A DNA stretch of 64,000 nucleotides, taken from the NCBI GenBank assembly GCA_964017185.1, contig OZ024872.1, positions 45,842,188 through 45,906,187 on the forward strand. Direction: 5' to 3'. The position numbers were made by a program, and so were the translations under genes. Shown here in pieces: positions 43,773 to 56,046 of this stretch. The notes beneath the pieces were generated by a model. It made no database searches. It saw nothing but the letters and a program-made list of their open reading frames with translations, and was not told where the DNA came from. The first letter of the stretch is position 1. Each line of letters begins with the position of its first letter. The stretch is from Rugalucina vietnamica (taxonomy: Eukaryota > Mollusca > Bivalvia > Lucinida > Lucinidae).

Positions 43773-45596
43773 AGTACTTATGTCTTAGAAGCAGGATTTG
43801 AACTACAACCTTTCTATCGAGCTAAGCTACATGTACAAGTACATGTATGTCAACATAATGGAAATGATTTTGGGTTAAATATCTGGCACAGAGTCACATG
43901 TACAAACTGTATATAAACACAGCAAGTATATGGGTGTGTAGAATTTATTCTTTTAAAATGTAACATTTATAATTTGAGCCACATGAGAAAAACAGGATTT
44001 TTGCAAATGTGAAAACAAAGCCGCAGATCAGCTGAGTAACATCTGATTAGCGCCCTTGTTTTCGCTACACATATAGTACAATCCCTTTTCTACTTAAACT
44101 TTCTAGCTTCTTTCCTTTTCCTGTGACTCAACAGACCTGTTTGTGTAAGACCTGGTCGGAAACACTGAAGACCAATTTTCTGGTGTCATGGCTCATTTAA
44201 TAGTCTATTACATTTCTGAAATATTTTATTTAACAGAACTCCTATATGGAAAATGTTGCCAAGCTTTTTTCAGTTCTAATGTCTCACTTTTCTAACTAAG
44301 ATTCTTGAAGTTAAGTTTTAATATTTAAGTGACACCTTCACAGGTCTGTCAATTTAATAAATAATAAAGTGCATTTTCTTAAGCTAAAACAGACAACTTT
44401 CACATGAAAAAGAAGATGGTATTTGCTAACTTTTACTAAGAATATTTGAAAAACAGTAAAGTAGTTTGATGATTCAACTGTAGTAATTGCGCTTTGACAA
44501 GACAGAATCCTGAATGAATGAACTTGCTGGCAAGATGGGGAGTCTCAGAACTGAATCTAAATCAGTCCATAATGTTTATGCTGACTGGGCATAAATTTCT
44601 CTGGTAATGTGTTAACAATGTTCCAGTTTCCATGGTCAGTGATGCATTTGACACTGGTCAATACTGTATTCCCACTTAAAAGATCAAACCGTAAATAAAT
44701 CTGAAACAGATTTAAACACCTCTAATAAATTACATGAAAGCTTATCAAGGAAAATGCATCAACTTCTATAAGAGTAAAGTGCCTATAAATTCAATCTATA
44801 TTCATAATAATTAATTCTGTAAAAGATTTCATATTTTAGCAATTAAGATGGATATTCCAAAACTTTATACTTATGATTAAGTTTTAAATCATAGATGTAT
44901 AAGTACACATTTATTAGATGCATATTTGCTTGACTTAATGTTTTACATTCGCAGACAATTGCTGTGTTATTAGGATGGTCAGATATACATAAATCAATCT
45001 GAGGCAGTTATTACCATCCTGTATACCTGTGATTCTTACAGTGCAGACTGATGCAGCGTTTCACGACACATGACACGCAGTCCAGTGATTGGAAGCTAAA
45101 TGATCCATTGGGATTCAACCTACAGCAAAGAGGTCATTGTCTCTCTGTAATTATATGCCTCACGGTAAGTTGCACTCAAATCAATCTGGCTTCCAAACAC
45201 TACACTCCATTTTGTCATGATGGAATGTTGCATCAATCTGTGCTTAAGAAATTTGGTTGCATCACGGATATACAGGGCTTTACCAGTATATTTTACTGAG
45301 ATCTGTTCTTGGATCAGGGGAAGCAGAAAATGAGGAAAGAAGTATAAATATCTTCATGACCAAATCTTCACGAATAACCATACTGTACTTCAACCAAGCA
45401 TTCTTAAAACCTACCTTTTTAGTTATTCACCTAGTTCAAAAATGTATCTGATATTGTTTTCCCATTGCATTCCTCGATCCCTAAAAAGTTCAACACAAAT
45501 TTTGAAAATCAGTTGACAAAATCATAACATTATAGTACTGAATAGCAGTGTTAACCTTGCATTTTACATGCACTGGTGGGAGGTACTTCAAAAATT

Positions 45597-46616
45597 TAAC
45601 AAGAACGCCGCGGAGGTTGATATCGCACCTGCACTGGGCAAAATAACTAAAAACCTGAAATATAGGTCGAGGGGACCAGGTCAAGGTATGTTCTGAAAGG
45701 GTATGTCAAGGACATTTACTATGCAAGATTTCACACTCACAGCTATCACAGGTGCAGAGAAAACCACAGTTTGACATAAAAATTAACAAGTCAATGGACC
45801 ATGAAATATAGGTCAAGGTCAGCAGGTCAAGGTGCATGCTTGACGGGTATGTCAAGGACAATTCCTATGTAAGGTTTCACACTCGCAGCTATCACAGGTG
45901 CAGAGAAAACCAAAGTTTGAAATAAAAATTAACAAGTCAATGGACCATGAAATATAGGTCAAGGTCAGCGGGTCAAGGTGCATGCTTGAAGGGTATGTCA
46001 AGGACAATTACTATGCAAGGTTTCACACTTGCAGCTATCACCGATGCAGAGAAAATCAAACTTTGACATAAAAATGAACAAAGTCAGTGGACCTTGAAAT
46101 ATAGGTCAAGGGCACTGGGTCAAGGGGCGTGCTTGAAGGGTATGTCAAGGACAATTACTATGCAAGGTTTCACACTCGCAGGTATCACTGATGCAGAGAA
46201 AACCAAACTTCGACGTAAAAATTAACAAAGTCAATGGACTGTAAAATAAAGGTCAAGGGCACCGGGTCAAGGTGCATGCTTGAAGGGTATGTCAAAGGGT
46301 ATGTCAAGGACAATTACTTTGCAAGGTTTCACACTCGCAGGTATCACTGATGCAGAGAAAACCAAACTTCGACATAAAAATGAACAAAGTCAATGGACCG
46401 TAAAATATAGGTCAAGGGCACCGGGTCAAGGTGCGTGTTGAAGGGTATGTCAAGGACAATTACTTTGCAAGGTTTCACGTTCCTAGCTCTCACTAATGTA
46501 GAGAAAACCAAACTTCAACGTAAATGTTGACGGACGAACGAATCGACGGATGGACGGACGGACAGACGGAAATTTGGACTCCTATATCACACCCTGCTAT
46601 AAGCAGGTACGATAAA
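45597..46616 (+). mobile_element. tandem-repeat element F, copy 2 (6 units)
   Basis: Same ends as 13297-14002, about 314 bp longer, with six ~148-bp units instead of four. The terminal hairpin with GCAGGTACGATA is conserved. Confidence 0.75.
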
Positions 46617-46766
46617 AATCAATTATTTCAGCACAGGACTTCTGTTGTGAGAAACATTCCATCTAATTTTCAGGATGGAGCCTAATTCAAGAATATTTTT
46701 GGAAATAAAATTAATTTGTGAACAAAGTTTGAAAACTTATGCATGTCAAAACATTTGGAAAGCAAA

Positions 46767-47346
46767 GGCCTAGGGAATTTAAGGCCTGATTTCGGCCTCA
46801 TGTGTTGGTAGAAAATTGAATTTTGGAATTTTGAGGAAAGACGTATTGCAAATAGCAGGTATAGGTCCCTGCTTACAAATTCTAGCACAACTGCCACATT
46901 CAAATTACACATGTTGCCATGGCAACGCTCCGAAAAGGATAGAAATACCACTTTTTGCAACTTTGGGTCTATTTTTCACCTTTTAACATCATTTTCAACT
47001 ACCGGCCCACGCGACGAACAATTTCTTACAATGAAATAATTATGAAGTATCATCCAGAGATATTGTGTGCTAAGTTTCATTTTGTTCGTCGTGTGGGCTG
47101 GCACTTTAAAATTAAAAAAAGTGTTCAGAAATGGTCAAAAATAGACCAAAAAGTGCAAAATGTGCTCAACCTATGGTTCTTCTGGGCGTTGCCATGGTAA
47201 CGCTTGTAGAATAAATGAAGTACTTGTTCTTGTTTTTAATAGAGGAGATGTATGACTGTTTCAAGGAATAGCTTTCTCACCTAAATTCCAAAATTTATTT
47301 TTTAGCAAAATCTGAGGCCAAAATCAGACGTTAAATGCCCTAGTCC
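46767..47346. mobile_element. 580-bp MITE with ~34-bp inverted ends, no target duplication
   Basis: Ends GGCCTAGGGAATTTAAGGCC and, inverted, GGACTAGGGCATTTAACGTC, both continuing to TTGGCCTCA or TCGGCCTCA. Copy A at 14149-14155 has the uninterrupted GCAAATTTTATGC, exactly the sum of both flanks. The inside has a further inverted pair around GTTGCCATGGCAACG / CGTTGCCATGGTAACG. Confidence 0.8.
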
Positions 47347-48091
47347 TTTTATGCATGTCAATCACTAAATTTTATTCTACTCTGAAAAAATATTATGGTG
47401 GTTTCCAGAGGAGGGTTTAGGGAAAGAGTAAATCTTGGGTCATATAACTTGAGGAGCACTTACCTATGAAATTATGACTTGTACAAAAACAGAAATTAAT
47501 GCCCCTCCTGGTCCAAAGGTCACAGTCCAGGACAGCACCATGAATATCTACAGTTGCTGAAAATAATAATATCAACTTATTATGATCTACATATTGAATT
47601 TCTACATCAAGTTTGCTTATCCTAGTTACTTTACTTCAGTTTTGTGTTCATAAGGACAAGCAACAGGTGAAAGAATGTTTGTGTTCATTGTAGTTTGGCA
47701 TTTTATAAACCTGTTTTTCAAAATTTCCTGATTTTGGCTTAAATTGAAAAATTCCCTGACTGATGTCAAAAATCCCTGACAATTCCTTGGCTTTGAAAAA
47801 AGTGATTTCTCTCTGACTTTTTCCCTGACCATGGACACCCTGAATAAGTATTTGCAAGAAAGAATCTCTGACTTTTTCCCTGACCATGGACACCCTGAAT
47901 AAGTATTTGCAAGAAAGACAGAAACTTTATTTGTCTTACCCAAGGCTAATTTAGAACACCTCAATGACCATGGATTCATGACCACACTGCTGGTTTTTTA
48001 CCTGAAAATAAAACAGTACATGTATACAGTTCAAAGAAACAGTAAAACTTATTCAAATGAAAGTGTTTTTTTTTTTTTTTTTCTAATTCAG

Positions 48092-48583
48092 TTTAACGTC
48101 CCTTTCAAGATTATTTCAGCTCATATGAGATGGGCCAATCAATAGGTGGGGCGAAAACGGGAGAACCGCAAGAAAAACCACCTGGCACACCCGCAAGCAG
48201 AACTTGGCTTGTCTCACATGTGGCCAGAGCGGGACTCGAACCCACACCAGACACAGCGGTGAAATGATCAAGTGATTAAGAAACACGGAGCCACCTCAAA
48301 TGAAATTGACCACAGTGTCAGACAATAGAGTATTGGCAGAACAATTTCATATGAAAAGCCGTTCATAATTCATCTTGTCAACTTTTTTTTTCCATTTATA
48401 CTGCTCATAATCATTCCTTTGTCTCACCACTGTGTCCAGTGTATGTGGGCTCAAGCCCCCTTTGCCTTGGGTAGTGTGCTTATGGGTGTACAAAGTATTT
48501 TGTCTTAGAGTACTTCAGTTTTCGCCCCGCCTACTGATATGCCCATCTCATATGAGCTGAGAGAATCTTGTAAGGGTGTAAAA
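48092..48583. repeat. tRNA-derived inverted dimer, copy in D-B
   Basis: Counterpart of 17142-17634, with the same inverted ends and two box B-like words. Confidence 0.6.
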
Positions 48584-49009
48584 AGTAGGTTTAGAAAAAG
48601 AGAACTAGTTTCACTATCCATGATGTTCTTGAATTTGAACATTTATGAATTAATTAAGTTCAGACAGGCAAGCTCTTTGACCAAGTGGTAGGGGTCTCCA
48701 ATTTCCTGGGATCAATACTATTGTAAAAGTTCTGGGATGTTATGCAATATTTGGATTATTTGCAAGATACTCTTACAATATTCATGAGACATAAATTTGT
48801 AAAAGTGCCTCAATCTCACTTCATTCACAATAAGTTTGTTTTGTCACAAGATAGACAAAAATAATTACCCAATTATTTTCAAAACTTGAAACAGTTTTGC
48901 ATCAATTGCCTTGGTAAAGAGATGTTTGCAAAAGTGTCATAGAAGCCAGGCATACTTTTGATTTACTAATATTTGCATTTGATTGTGTAACCAGAACTTT
49001 GAAATATTG

Positions 49010-49094
49010 GGGGTGGCTCTAGTGGCCGAGTGGTTAAGAGCGCTGATATTTTATTACCGCACTTAACCATTCAAGCATGTGTGGGTTTGAAGAA
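49010..49094 (+). repeat. tRNA-Ser/Leu-like SINE head, copy in D-B
   Basis: Counterpart of 18067-18150, with box A TGGCCGAGTGGTTAAG and box B-like GTGGGTTTGAAG. Confidence 0.55.
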
Positions 49095-49531
49095 AAAAGA
49101 AAAAAAAAAAAAGAAAAGAAAATTGTCAGCTTTAAAAATTGAAAATTTCACCAGAAAAGCTTTGATATTTTTCTTATTTTTGCTAGATTGTGGGTACACA
49201 TTAGAACGCCTCACCGAAGCGGTTCTAACGAGTACCCACAATCTATGTTTGGGAGCAAAACTAAGAAAAATAGGTATGCCCCTGCATTCCCCAGTTTTTC
49301 TATATAAAAGTTGGGTATGAGGGGGTATACTTTTCATGGACATGTTTTCCTGATGATTAATTTATTATATAATAGGCAGATTTAAAACCAAGACTTTTAA
49401 CTGTCGTTGTTTAAAAATCACTCCGAATCTATCAGAAATGATACAGGGTCGGTGGTGCGGCTTGTTTGGGAACTGTCTTATCTTGATTGTTTACAGTATT
49501 GCTGCGTATTGAATTTGGACTGGTTTAGCCC

Positions 49532-50151
49532 TATCTCACTGGAATGCGACAACTGGAGACTATTTCGCGACAAAGATTGACAATATAAACACAACTTTCA
49601 CCGTTTCACGTTGCAGTCTCATTGAACAGACATTTATGCGACAAATTCGCAAATTTCGGTCCAATTTTGAAAATAAATCTTGCGACTGTCATGCAATAGT
49701 CGCACGACTTTCCCGGGAATGTAGCTTATTTTCATTTTAATTCGTACGACAGTTGCACAACATTCGTGCGAGTGCTGCACGACATTCATACGAATGTCGC
49801 TTAGTTTTATTTTCTCGCCAGATAGTTGTGAGGTTTTTCGCATGTTTTCATAAGACTGTCACGCAACCATCGTGAGACACTCGCAGGACATTGTTACGAG
49901 TGTCGCGAAAATTTCGCATTGTAAATTTGCCAAAATTTTGCGGCGACAGGTTCGCGACACTTGCACGACTGTTGCACGACATTCTTGCGAAATATTTTGG
50001 AACAACTTTAAAAAATTCGCATAAAATTTTAAAACATGTTTAAAACCTTCGGGACCAGTTGGCGACAAGCTCACGACACATGAATATTCTCACGACACTC
50101 GCACAAATGTAGTGCGAAAGTCCGCGACAAAATTCGCATGCCAGTGAGATA
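49532..50151. mobile_element. MITE with TCTCACTGG termini, copy in D-B
   Basis: Counterpart of 18583-19213. Small differences include loss of one CTCGTGCGACA unit near the right end. Confidence 0.75.
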
Positions 50152-50279
50152 CTAGCTTTTCTCGTATCGGATCTTTTTTCGATGTCGGCGATGGACAATC
50201 TACAGATGTAAAACAAAACCGGCTCAAATTTTACTGCATTCAACCTAATTAGGATCTTTCCAATTAATGTTTGTAAGCA

Positions 50280-50380
50280 AGATTACAAGAAACTTTATTT
50301 AAAGTCGACTTTCAAATTTACAACAGGATAACATTAGCCATTGGCTATTTTGTCGACAAACACAAATTAAAACTGTACAT
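50280..50380 (-). mobile_element. LINE-type tail with 7-bp target duplication
   Basis: GTAAGCA at 50273-50279 and 50381-50387 flanks 101 bp ending (minus strand) TTAAATAAAGTTTCTTGTAA. Copy A has a single GTAAGCA at 19335-19341. A short, 5'-truncated non-LTR insertion of a different family from that at 43611. Confidence 0.8.
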
Positions 50381-51229
50381 GTAAGCATAAGATTTACTTC
50401 ACGTATCCTTTGAGAACCACTAGATGATCGATCACTGGTCCTTGATCGATCACTTGTCGTCTTACGCTACCCCACCCACTGGTGGCGGTGGTTCGGATTG
50501 TTTTTAATCTGTTAAATTTACACCTTCTGTATGTTAGAGACTATAAATATTTTGTTGACGATGTTTAACATGTGCAATGTCCACCTACTCGCAGTAAACA
50601 AGGTGCAGATCCAAATAATCATAGAGGAAACCGAATCAGGTAGTGAAATTTCGAGTCCTTCTTCGCTTGACAAAGTTATCTTTGAGACAACTAAACACCG
50701 AAGTGCTACTCAGCGGTACCAAGTAATGTCATACCGGTTCAGGCTGTTAAACAGGGCTTAGCATTGGCTAAGTCAGCATGAATGAATTAGTTTCAATGAA
50801 CCATTTCCATGCATTTCAGAAGCATATCTCATTTCAACTGCCTCCCGCCATCCAACTAGCAAAGAACGATTTCTGTTGCTATGCAACAATTACGGAGAGA
50901 ATGAACCACAGCTTGTAAGAGGAAAAATAATGATAAAACGAAAGTAAAGAAAAACAGGTTTGCATTTCAAACGCAGTTTCGAGCGTTTGTATGTTCTTGT
51001 GTAATTTTATTTTCAACTATCACAAATCTAGCATATTTTTATTTGTAAGATTAAATGGTTTCGCTTGGCGGAATTCGACTGCGGTAAAAATTTCCGGAAG
51101 TTGAATGACTCACAAAAATCGACGTCTTCATACTGCAAAACAGAATAGAACAGAACAGAACTTCTAATCGTAAAGCAACCAACACCTCGTTGTTGTCGCT
51201 GCGCGACAACAACTCGGTTGGTTGGTTGC

Positions 51230-53204
51230 TATAAAGCACAAATGCTGCATTAAACCAAAACGGATATAGTGATATGCTGCCCATACAACGGGACATATTA
51301 TATAAAGTGAATGCTGTCTTTTACTTACTAATTAATACAGTAAGTAGACGAATATTCGTTGTTTAGTTTATGCTAAATGATACCTCGGAGTTTGATACCC
51401 AGGGAAAATGTAATACACAAGCATAAAGAAGTTAAATCCTGCAAGATAGCAAATATTAGATGTTCACTGAGCTTTGATTACTGAACATAAAGAATGTGTA
51501 TATGGTCTGTCCACTGGTGACTAAGTGGACCGTGAGTCTAAAGACATACATGTACATATAGAACATATAGAATGACAATTAATGATGATATCTCGTAGTA
51601 GATATATGTGCACTTCCTGACGCAGATATGTGCAGCGAATCAAGCTGTTCAGTATGCAGAAAACACAAGGGATAATTACAAGGTCTGGTAATCATCTCTT
51701 CATACACTTATGACCATTATGAAAACAATTGATGCTGAAGATGACACCTGAAATGGAAAATGAATATATAAATATTACTGGGCGAAGAGTTTCACAAGTT
51801 TGTGAACATACTTCTGAAAATTATAACATATTTATAAAGGATACTCTGTTGACCGTAGCCTTACAACCACAGAGGCTGTTGTTGTTTGTTTTCTATAAAC
51901 AAACTAAAAGACGCTTGGTGATCATATTCATATATGAACTAGATGATTTGCTGGTAGTTCATGTCCATATATGGGCTAAGGCGATCGGATGGGGACACTT
52001 ATGTTGAAGACGACATCTGAAAGACACGCGTTATCGCGCATTAATAAATCGGATGTGTATTTTATATTAATCTACGTGAAATAACACGCATTATAAACAT
52101 AAACTTTAATTTAAATTCAGTGAATTAAAATGGACACTTTAGGAGAGGAATATGAAACAGAACTCGGAAACGTGATGAACATATAAAATAGACATTAATA
52201 CGCGAAGCATCCTACAGTGAAGAAACAACACTAGAAGACTCTGGAATTAGTTTAAGATTAGTTAAGAATGTTACTTATCAAATTGCTTTGTATATGATAC
52301 ATTATGCAGACGTAAATGTTACATGTATTTTAAAAAAAATATTATACTAAAGTATTCTTTCTAAGATAAATCATTACACTGTGTTTTGTTTTCTTCATCA
52401 GGCAATAAAATTATTAATAGTTATTATACTAATATGAGAATGAAAGGTAATACATAACATATGTGTTGATGTGACTATTGAACATTTAAATGGAGAATTT
52501 ACAAGGTAAAGGTGATATAACTTCTTATAAAGTCAGAATCAATTTTGAATTTTCAAATGAAAATGTTATAGTAGCAAATGTGTTGTGCTCATACATTTCG
52601 ACCTTTCAAGAATATTTTCACATCTCTTTTTACAACTCAGAATAGTTGTGTATTGCATTTGAAGCAATCCAAATGGAAGTAAATCGTATTAAGGGGCTTA
52701 CGATTTGTAAAAATGTATGGTCAGATGATCTAAACAACTTATTTCATTCTCGTTAATGTTATAACCAACTGTAAACAGAAGTGTGAGTGTTTTAAGTAAA
52801 TGATACATATTAAAGTGTACATGTGAGAGTGTAAAAAAAATCAAAATTATGTTTTGAGTAACAGGCTTTATATAGATCTTGTTGCCATTGTATAACACTT
52901 AAGGAGTGCAATTCAGTCATTTACATGTGACATTCTCCTTTTATATCAAATAATTTGTTTCCTATGGATTCTGATATGTTGGCAACCCATAAACTAGTAT
53001 GTGTCATTGTTGACTAAAATGAAATTCAGCCAATGTACTGTTTACACTGTATCAATGAGCAAAGTTTTTAAATTATTGTACAGACGTGTATCAATCAGTA
53101 CTATAACTAGGGCTCCAACTATGAGACACATTTGTTAATTTGCATGCCATGATTCTTGTATGAATTTCGATTAACCAGCATCGACGTTCATCCCACTTTT
53201 TTGT
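51230..53204 (+). mobile_element. Gypsy derivative X, right part, non-coding
   Basis: Continues X after D. 51230-52536 is the inverted counterpart of 56047-57353 in X'. 52537-53204 has no counterpart in X'. AT-rich with no gene. It leads into the pre-LTR region of the LTR at 53542. Confidence 0.65.
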
Positions 53205-53541
53205 CGATAGTAGTATAGGGGTTCCTTTGGGTCCAAATTCTGAGTGACGTTGTAAATGTTTATCGCGTGGCTCAGTTTTGATTTTATTGATAGAAATATA
53301 ATGTATTGATATTTTACAAACGAAATTGTTAAAGCATAATTTAATTGCAAAATATTGTTTGGTGTCTCAGAGTTAATATATAACATTAAATAAATAATGT
53401 TTAGTTACAGCATAATAGCCAGTAGCCTCCTTTAAATATTGATTCATTTCGTATAGATGAATGATTTGATCCAACTTTCCAAGCTATGTACTTGCATTAC
53501 GTTCTTCATGGGGACCATGCCATTTTAAGGGAGGGGGCTGT
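53205..53541 (+). other. pre-LTR region and polypurine tract
   Basis: AAGGGAGGGGGCTGT (53527-53541) ends at the LTR start and is the polypurine tract. The ~320 bases before it resemble the minus-strand region 32800-33150. Confidence 0.75.
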
Positions 53542-55689
53542 TGTAACGGCACTGGCTATTTTCTGTAATTCTTATGGATACACCATTATTTTAGAAGCTT
53601 TTGTATTTTATTTGTTTACGTGTATCAAAATGGAACCTGAAACGAACCAGGGCCGAACCAAATATGTGCCAACTTCGCATCGGTTTTCCGTAGTAAATAC
53701 GCAATGACATCGGTTATTGACGGTTAGAATAAATCAAGCATACTCTAAATAATCTAAGCATACCGTTCTTATTCCGCTAAACTATGTTTTGTGGCTGTAT
53801 TTTGCACCGATTCCCGTTCCAAATCTCGATTTCTCAGCTGTCATTCGCCGCATTTTAGTCGTGTTGAACGTAGATATCCGAGTGTTCCGAACGTTATTTT
53901 GACGACAGCATTTCTGACGTCACTGCGCGAGGCACTTCTTTGGTCGTGGGTATAAATAGGAAATCCTAGGCGCAGTACGGCAGTTGCGAATTGGCTGGCA
54001 ACTCACGCTGAAGGGTCTCCACCTGAAATGCTGAGGCGTCAGCGCCTGGATCGTTGTTGATATGCCTTGGTGTACAAACTTAGACGAGTTTGTAGGCAGA
54101 ATGAGTCAACATGGGTGTCGATCTTGGTGCATGATTTACTCCCTTTGATATTTACCGTACAAGTAAATAATTCTTAGGCGAACTTGGCACATGTTTACTA
54201 ATGATTATTTCTTATCATAATTTATATTTAGATTATTTGCCATGCTAAGTATTCAAAACGGTTGCGCCACGCTACACGCCTCGATCAGCCAAGTAAGGCG
54301 TAGACTCTGGCGTAGACCTAGGCGTAGACTCTGGCGTAGACCCAGGCGTAGACTCTGGCGTAGACCCAGGCGTAGGCTCTGGCGTAGACCCTGGCGTAGC
54401 ATAATGCATTGACAGTTTGGTTTGTTATAGTGCTGTAGTGTTGGCTTATCTAAAGCGTGTTGATGCTGATTTGCAAACTGTCAATAGTATTAGCTGCGAA
54501 CTGTAAACACAATTCTGATTTACGTGTTATGAGTCCGATGCATTAATTAGACGATTTTAGCTTAGCATAGCTTGGATAATTCTTCTTTTTGATACGAAAA
54601 CTAAGATAACAAAACGAACACTTGATTTATCATTATATTGCATCTCATGTGTATGTTTAAAGTATTAATTGATCTTTGTTCGAAATAATGCTCTTACGCA
54701 AGTCGTAAAATAATGCAACATTGACTACGTTAACTAAGACGCCAACCTAGGAGACCCAGGCGCGCCTTGGTACACGCCTAGCGATATGAATGTTGGTTGG
54801 CGTTGCCTGTTGTTAGTTAGGTGTCATTTTATATAGACAATTAAGCGTTCCGTATTCAGCTTACGTAGGGGACATTCACCTTGGCAGATAAAGACAGAAT
54901 GCCAACAGACTGTTGTGTTGGAAGTCTTACCTGCTAGTATGGACTCAGTGATGACGTAAGACTGAGTTGGTTGGATACTGGTGATTTTCCCTACTTCGGC
55001 AATATAATACTGAACATAAGAATTTGGTTACTGTCATCTTATTAAAGATTAAGTGTAAAGTTAAGTCAATTCCATATGAATATTTTAAGAGTTTAATTGT
55101 ATTGGAAGTAAACCTATCTGTATTCTGAAGCATATTCTTGAATTATTACGTATTATTAAAACAGTGTAGCCTTTACTGAATCATTTAGTATGATTGCTCA
55201 TTTAGGATGCTGAGTTGTATAACTTCAATTGTTAAGGTTTAGTCCGTAAGCTAAGGAGTAAGAGACTGCGTACGTTATACAACTTTCTCAACATGTTTTG
55301 CAACTATATTCAAATATCAAGTCAGTTATGTTCATTTATTATATGACTGCAACAATATGTATAATTGTACATCTAAGAATACATTTCTACGTAATAAGGA
55401 TTTTATGTGTAAAGTTAAGTAACGGTGTATCCATAATAATAGTATTCGATTACGGCAATCGTTCATTTTATTTGTATCATACCTTCATGATTAAATCATC
55501 TACTTGTTAAGGGAAATATGGAATAAATTAAGAAAACTAAAGAACGGCTCGGAGTCATTTCACTCCCAAATAGCAGAGCAATCAGCCCAGGTCGGATCCA
55601 CATAGAATTCCTTGTGAATTCATTGCGACTGGTCACCTATCCTGACAACGATATAAAGAGAGTATACTCGACCAGGTGGTTCCGTTGCA
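53542..55689 (+). mobile_element. complete 2.1-kb LTR of the Gypsy group
   Basis: Begins TGTAACGG and ends CCGTTGCA, nearly inverted ends. It is preceded by a polypurine tract and followed after ATT by a primer binding site, so one LTR serves as 3' LTR of the element on the left and 5' LTR of sequence on the right. It holds the minisatellite at 54297-54400 and the uninterrupted TA target of D at 55315-55316. TATAAAG at about 55651 could be its promoter TATA box. Non-coding. Confidence 0.8.
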
Positions 55690-55692
55690 ATT

Positions 55693-55709
55693 TGGTGTCA
55701 GAAGTGGGA
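55693..55709 (+). other. primer binding site
   Basis: TGGTGTCAGAAGTGGGA, three bases after the LTR end. Primes minus-strand synthesis from a tRNA 3' end in this element group. Confidence 0.85.
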
Positions 55710-56046
55710 TACAATATTTAAACAAGAATGATTTAAGTTTTATAACTTTCTTATCGGCATATAAAGGGTACTATGACTAAAATATAGCAGGGGTCTGGTT
55801 GTTAGCCTGTTGATTGGGTCTTGTACCAACTGATGTTGTTTCTTTGAAAGTTATTAAATCCTGGTGTTTGATCAGTGCTGTTGTGGGAGCGAACTACATG
55901 TAACAGTCAATAGTTTATGCTATAATAAACAAATCTTTTACATGTATCAAGTAACAAGAAAAACGATGACATCTCAATACTTCTGATTATTCTGTAGTAT
56001 ACATCGACTACGACATTTTTATAACACGATGACATCATGTTATAGT
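55710..56046 (+). mobile_element. Gypsy leader region, inverted counterpart at 59641-59975
   Basis: Sequence after the primer binding site (ATACAATATTTAAACAAG...). 55710-55964 is the reverse complement of 59727-59975. The 86 bases at 55965-56050 are repeated in the same orientation at 59641-59726, so that segment has been flipped in one of the two. Confidence 0.7.

Larger units (their letters stand above)
42732..51229. mobile_element. element D, copy B
   Basis: Same ends as copy A (ATATGAAATAGGC... and ...GGTTGGTTGC), TA on both sides. The empty target is seen in X' at 57346-57360 on the minus strand (GAAAATATAAAGC). It lacks E copies 1 and 2 and insertion G, but has its own changes: a 292-bp tandem duplication, two LINE tails, a 580-bp MITE and two extra F units. 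No coding genes. Confidence 0.85.
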
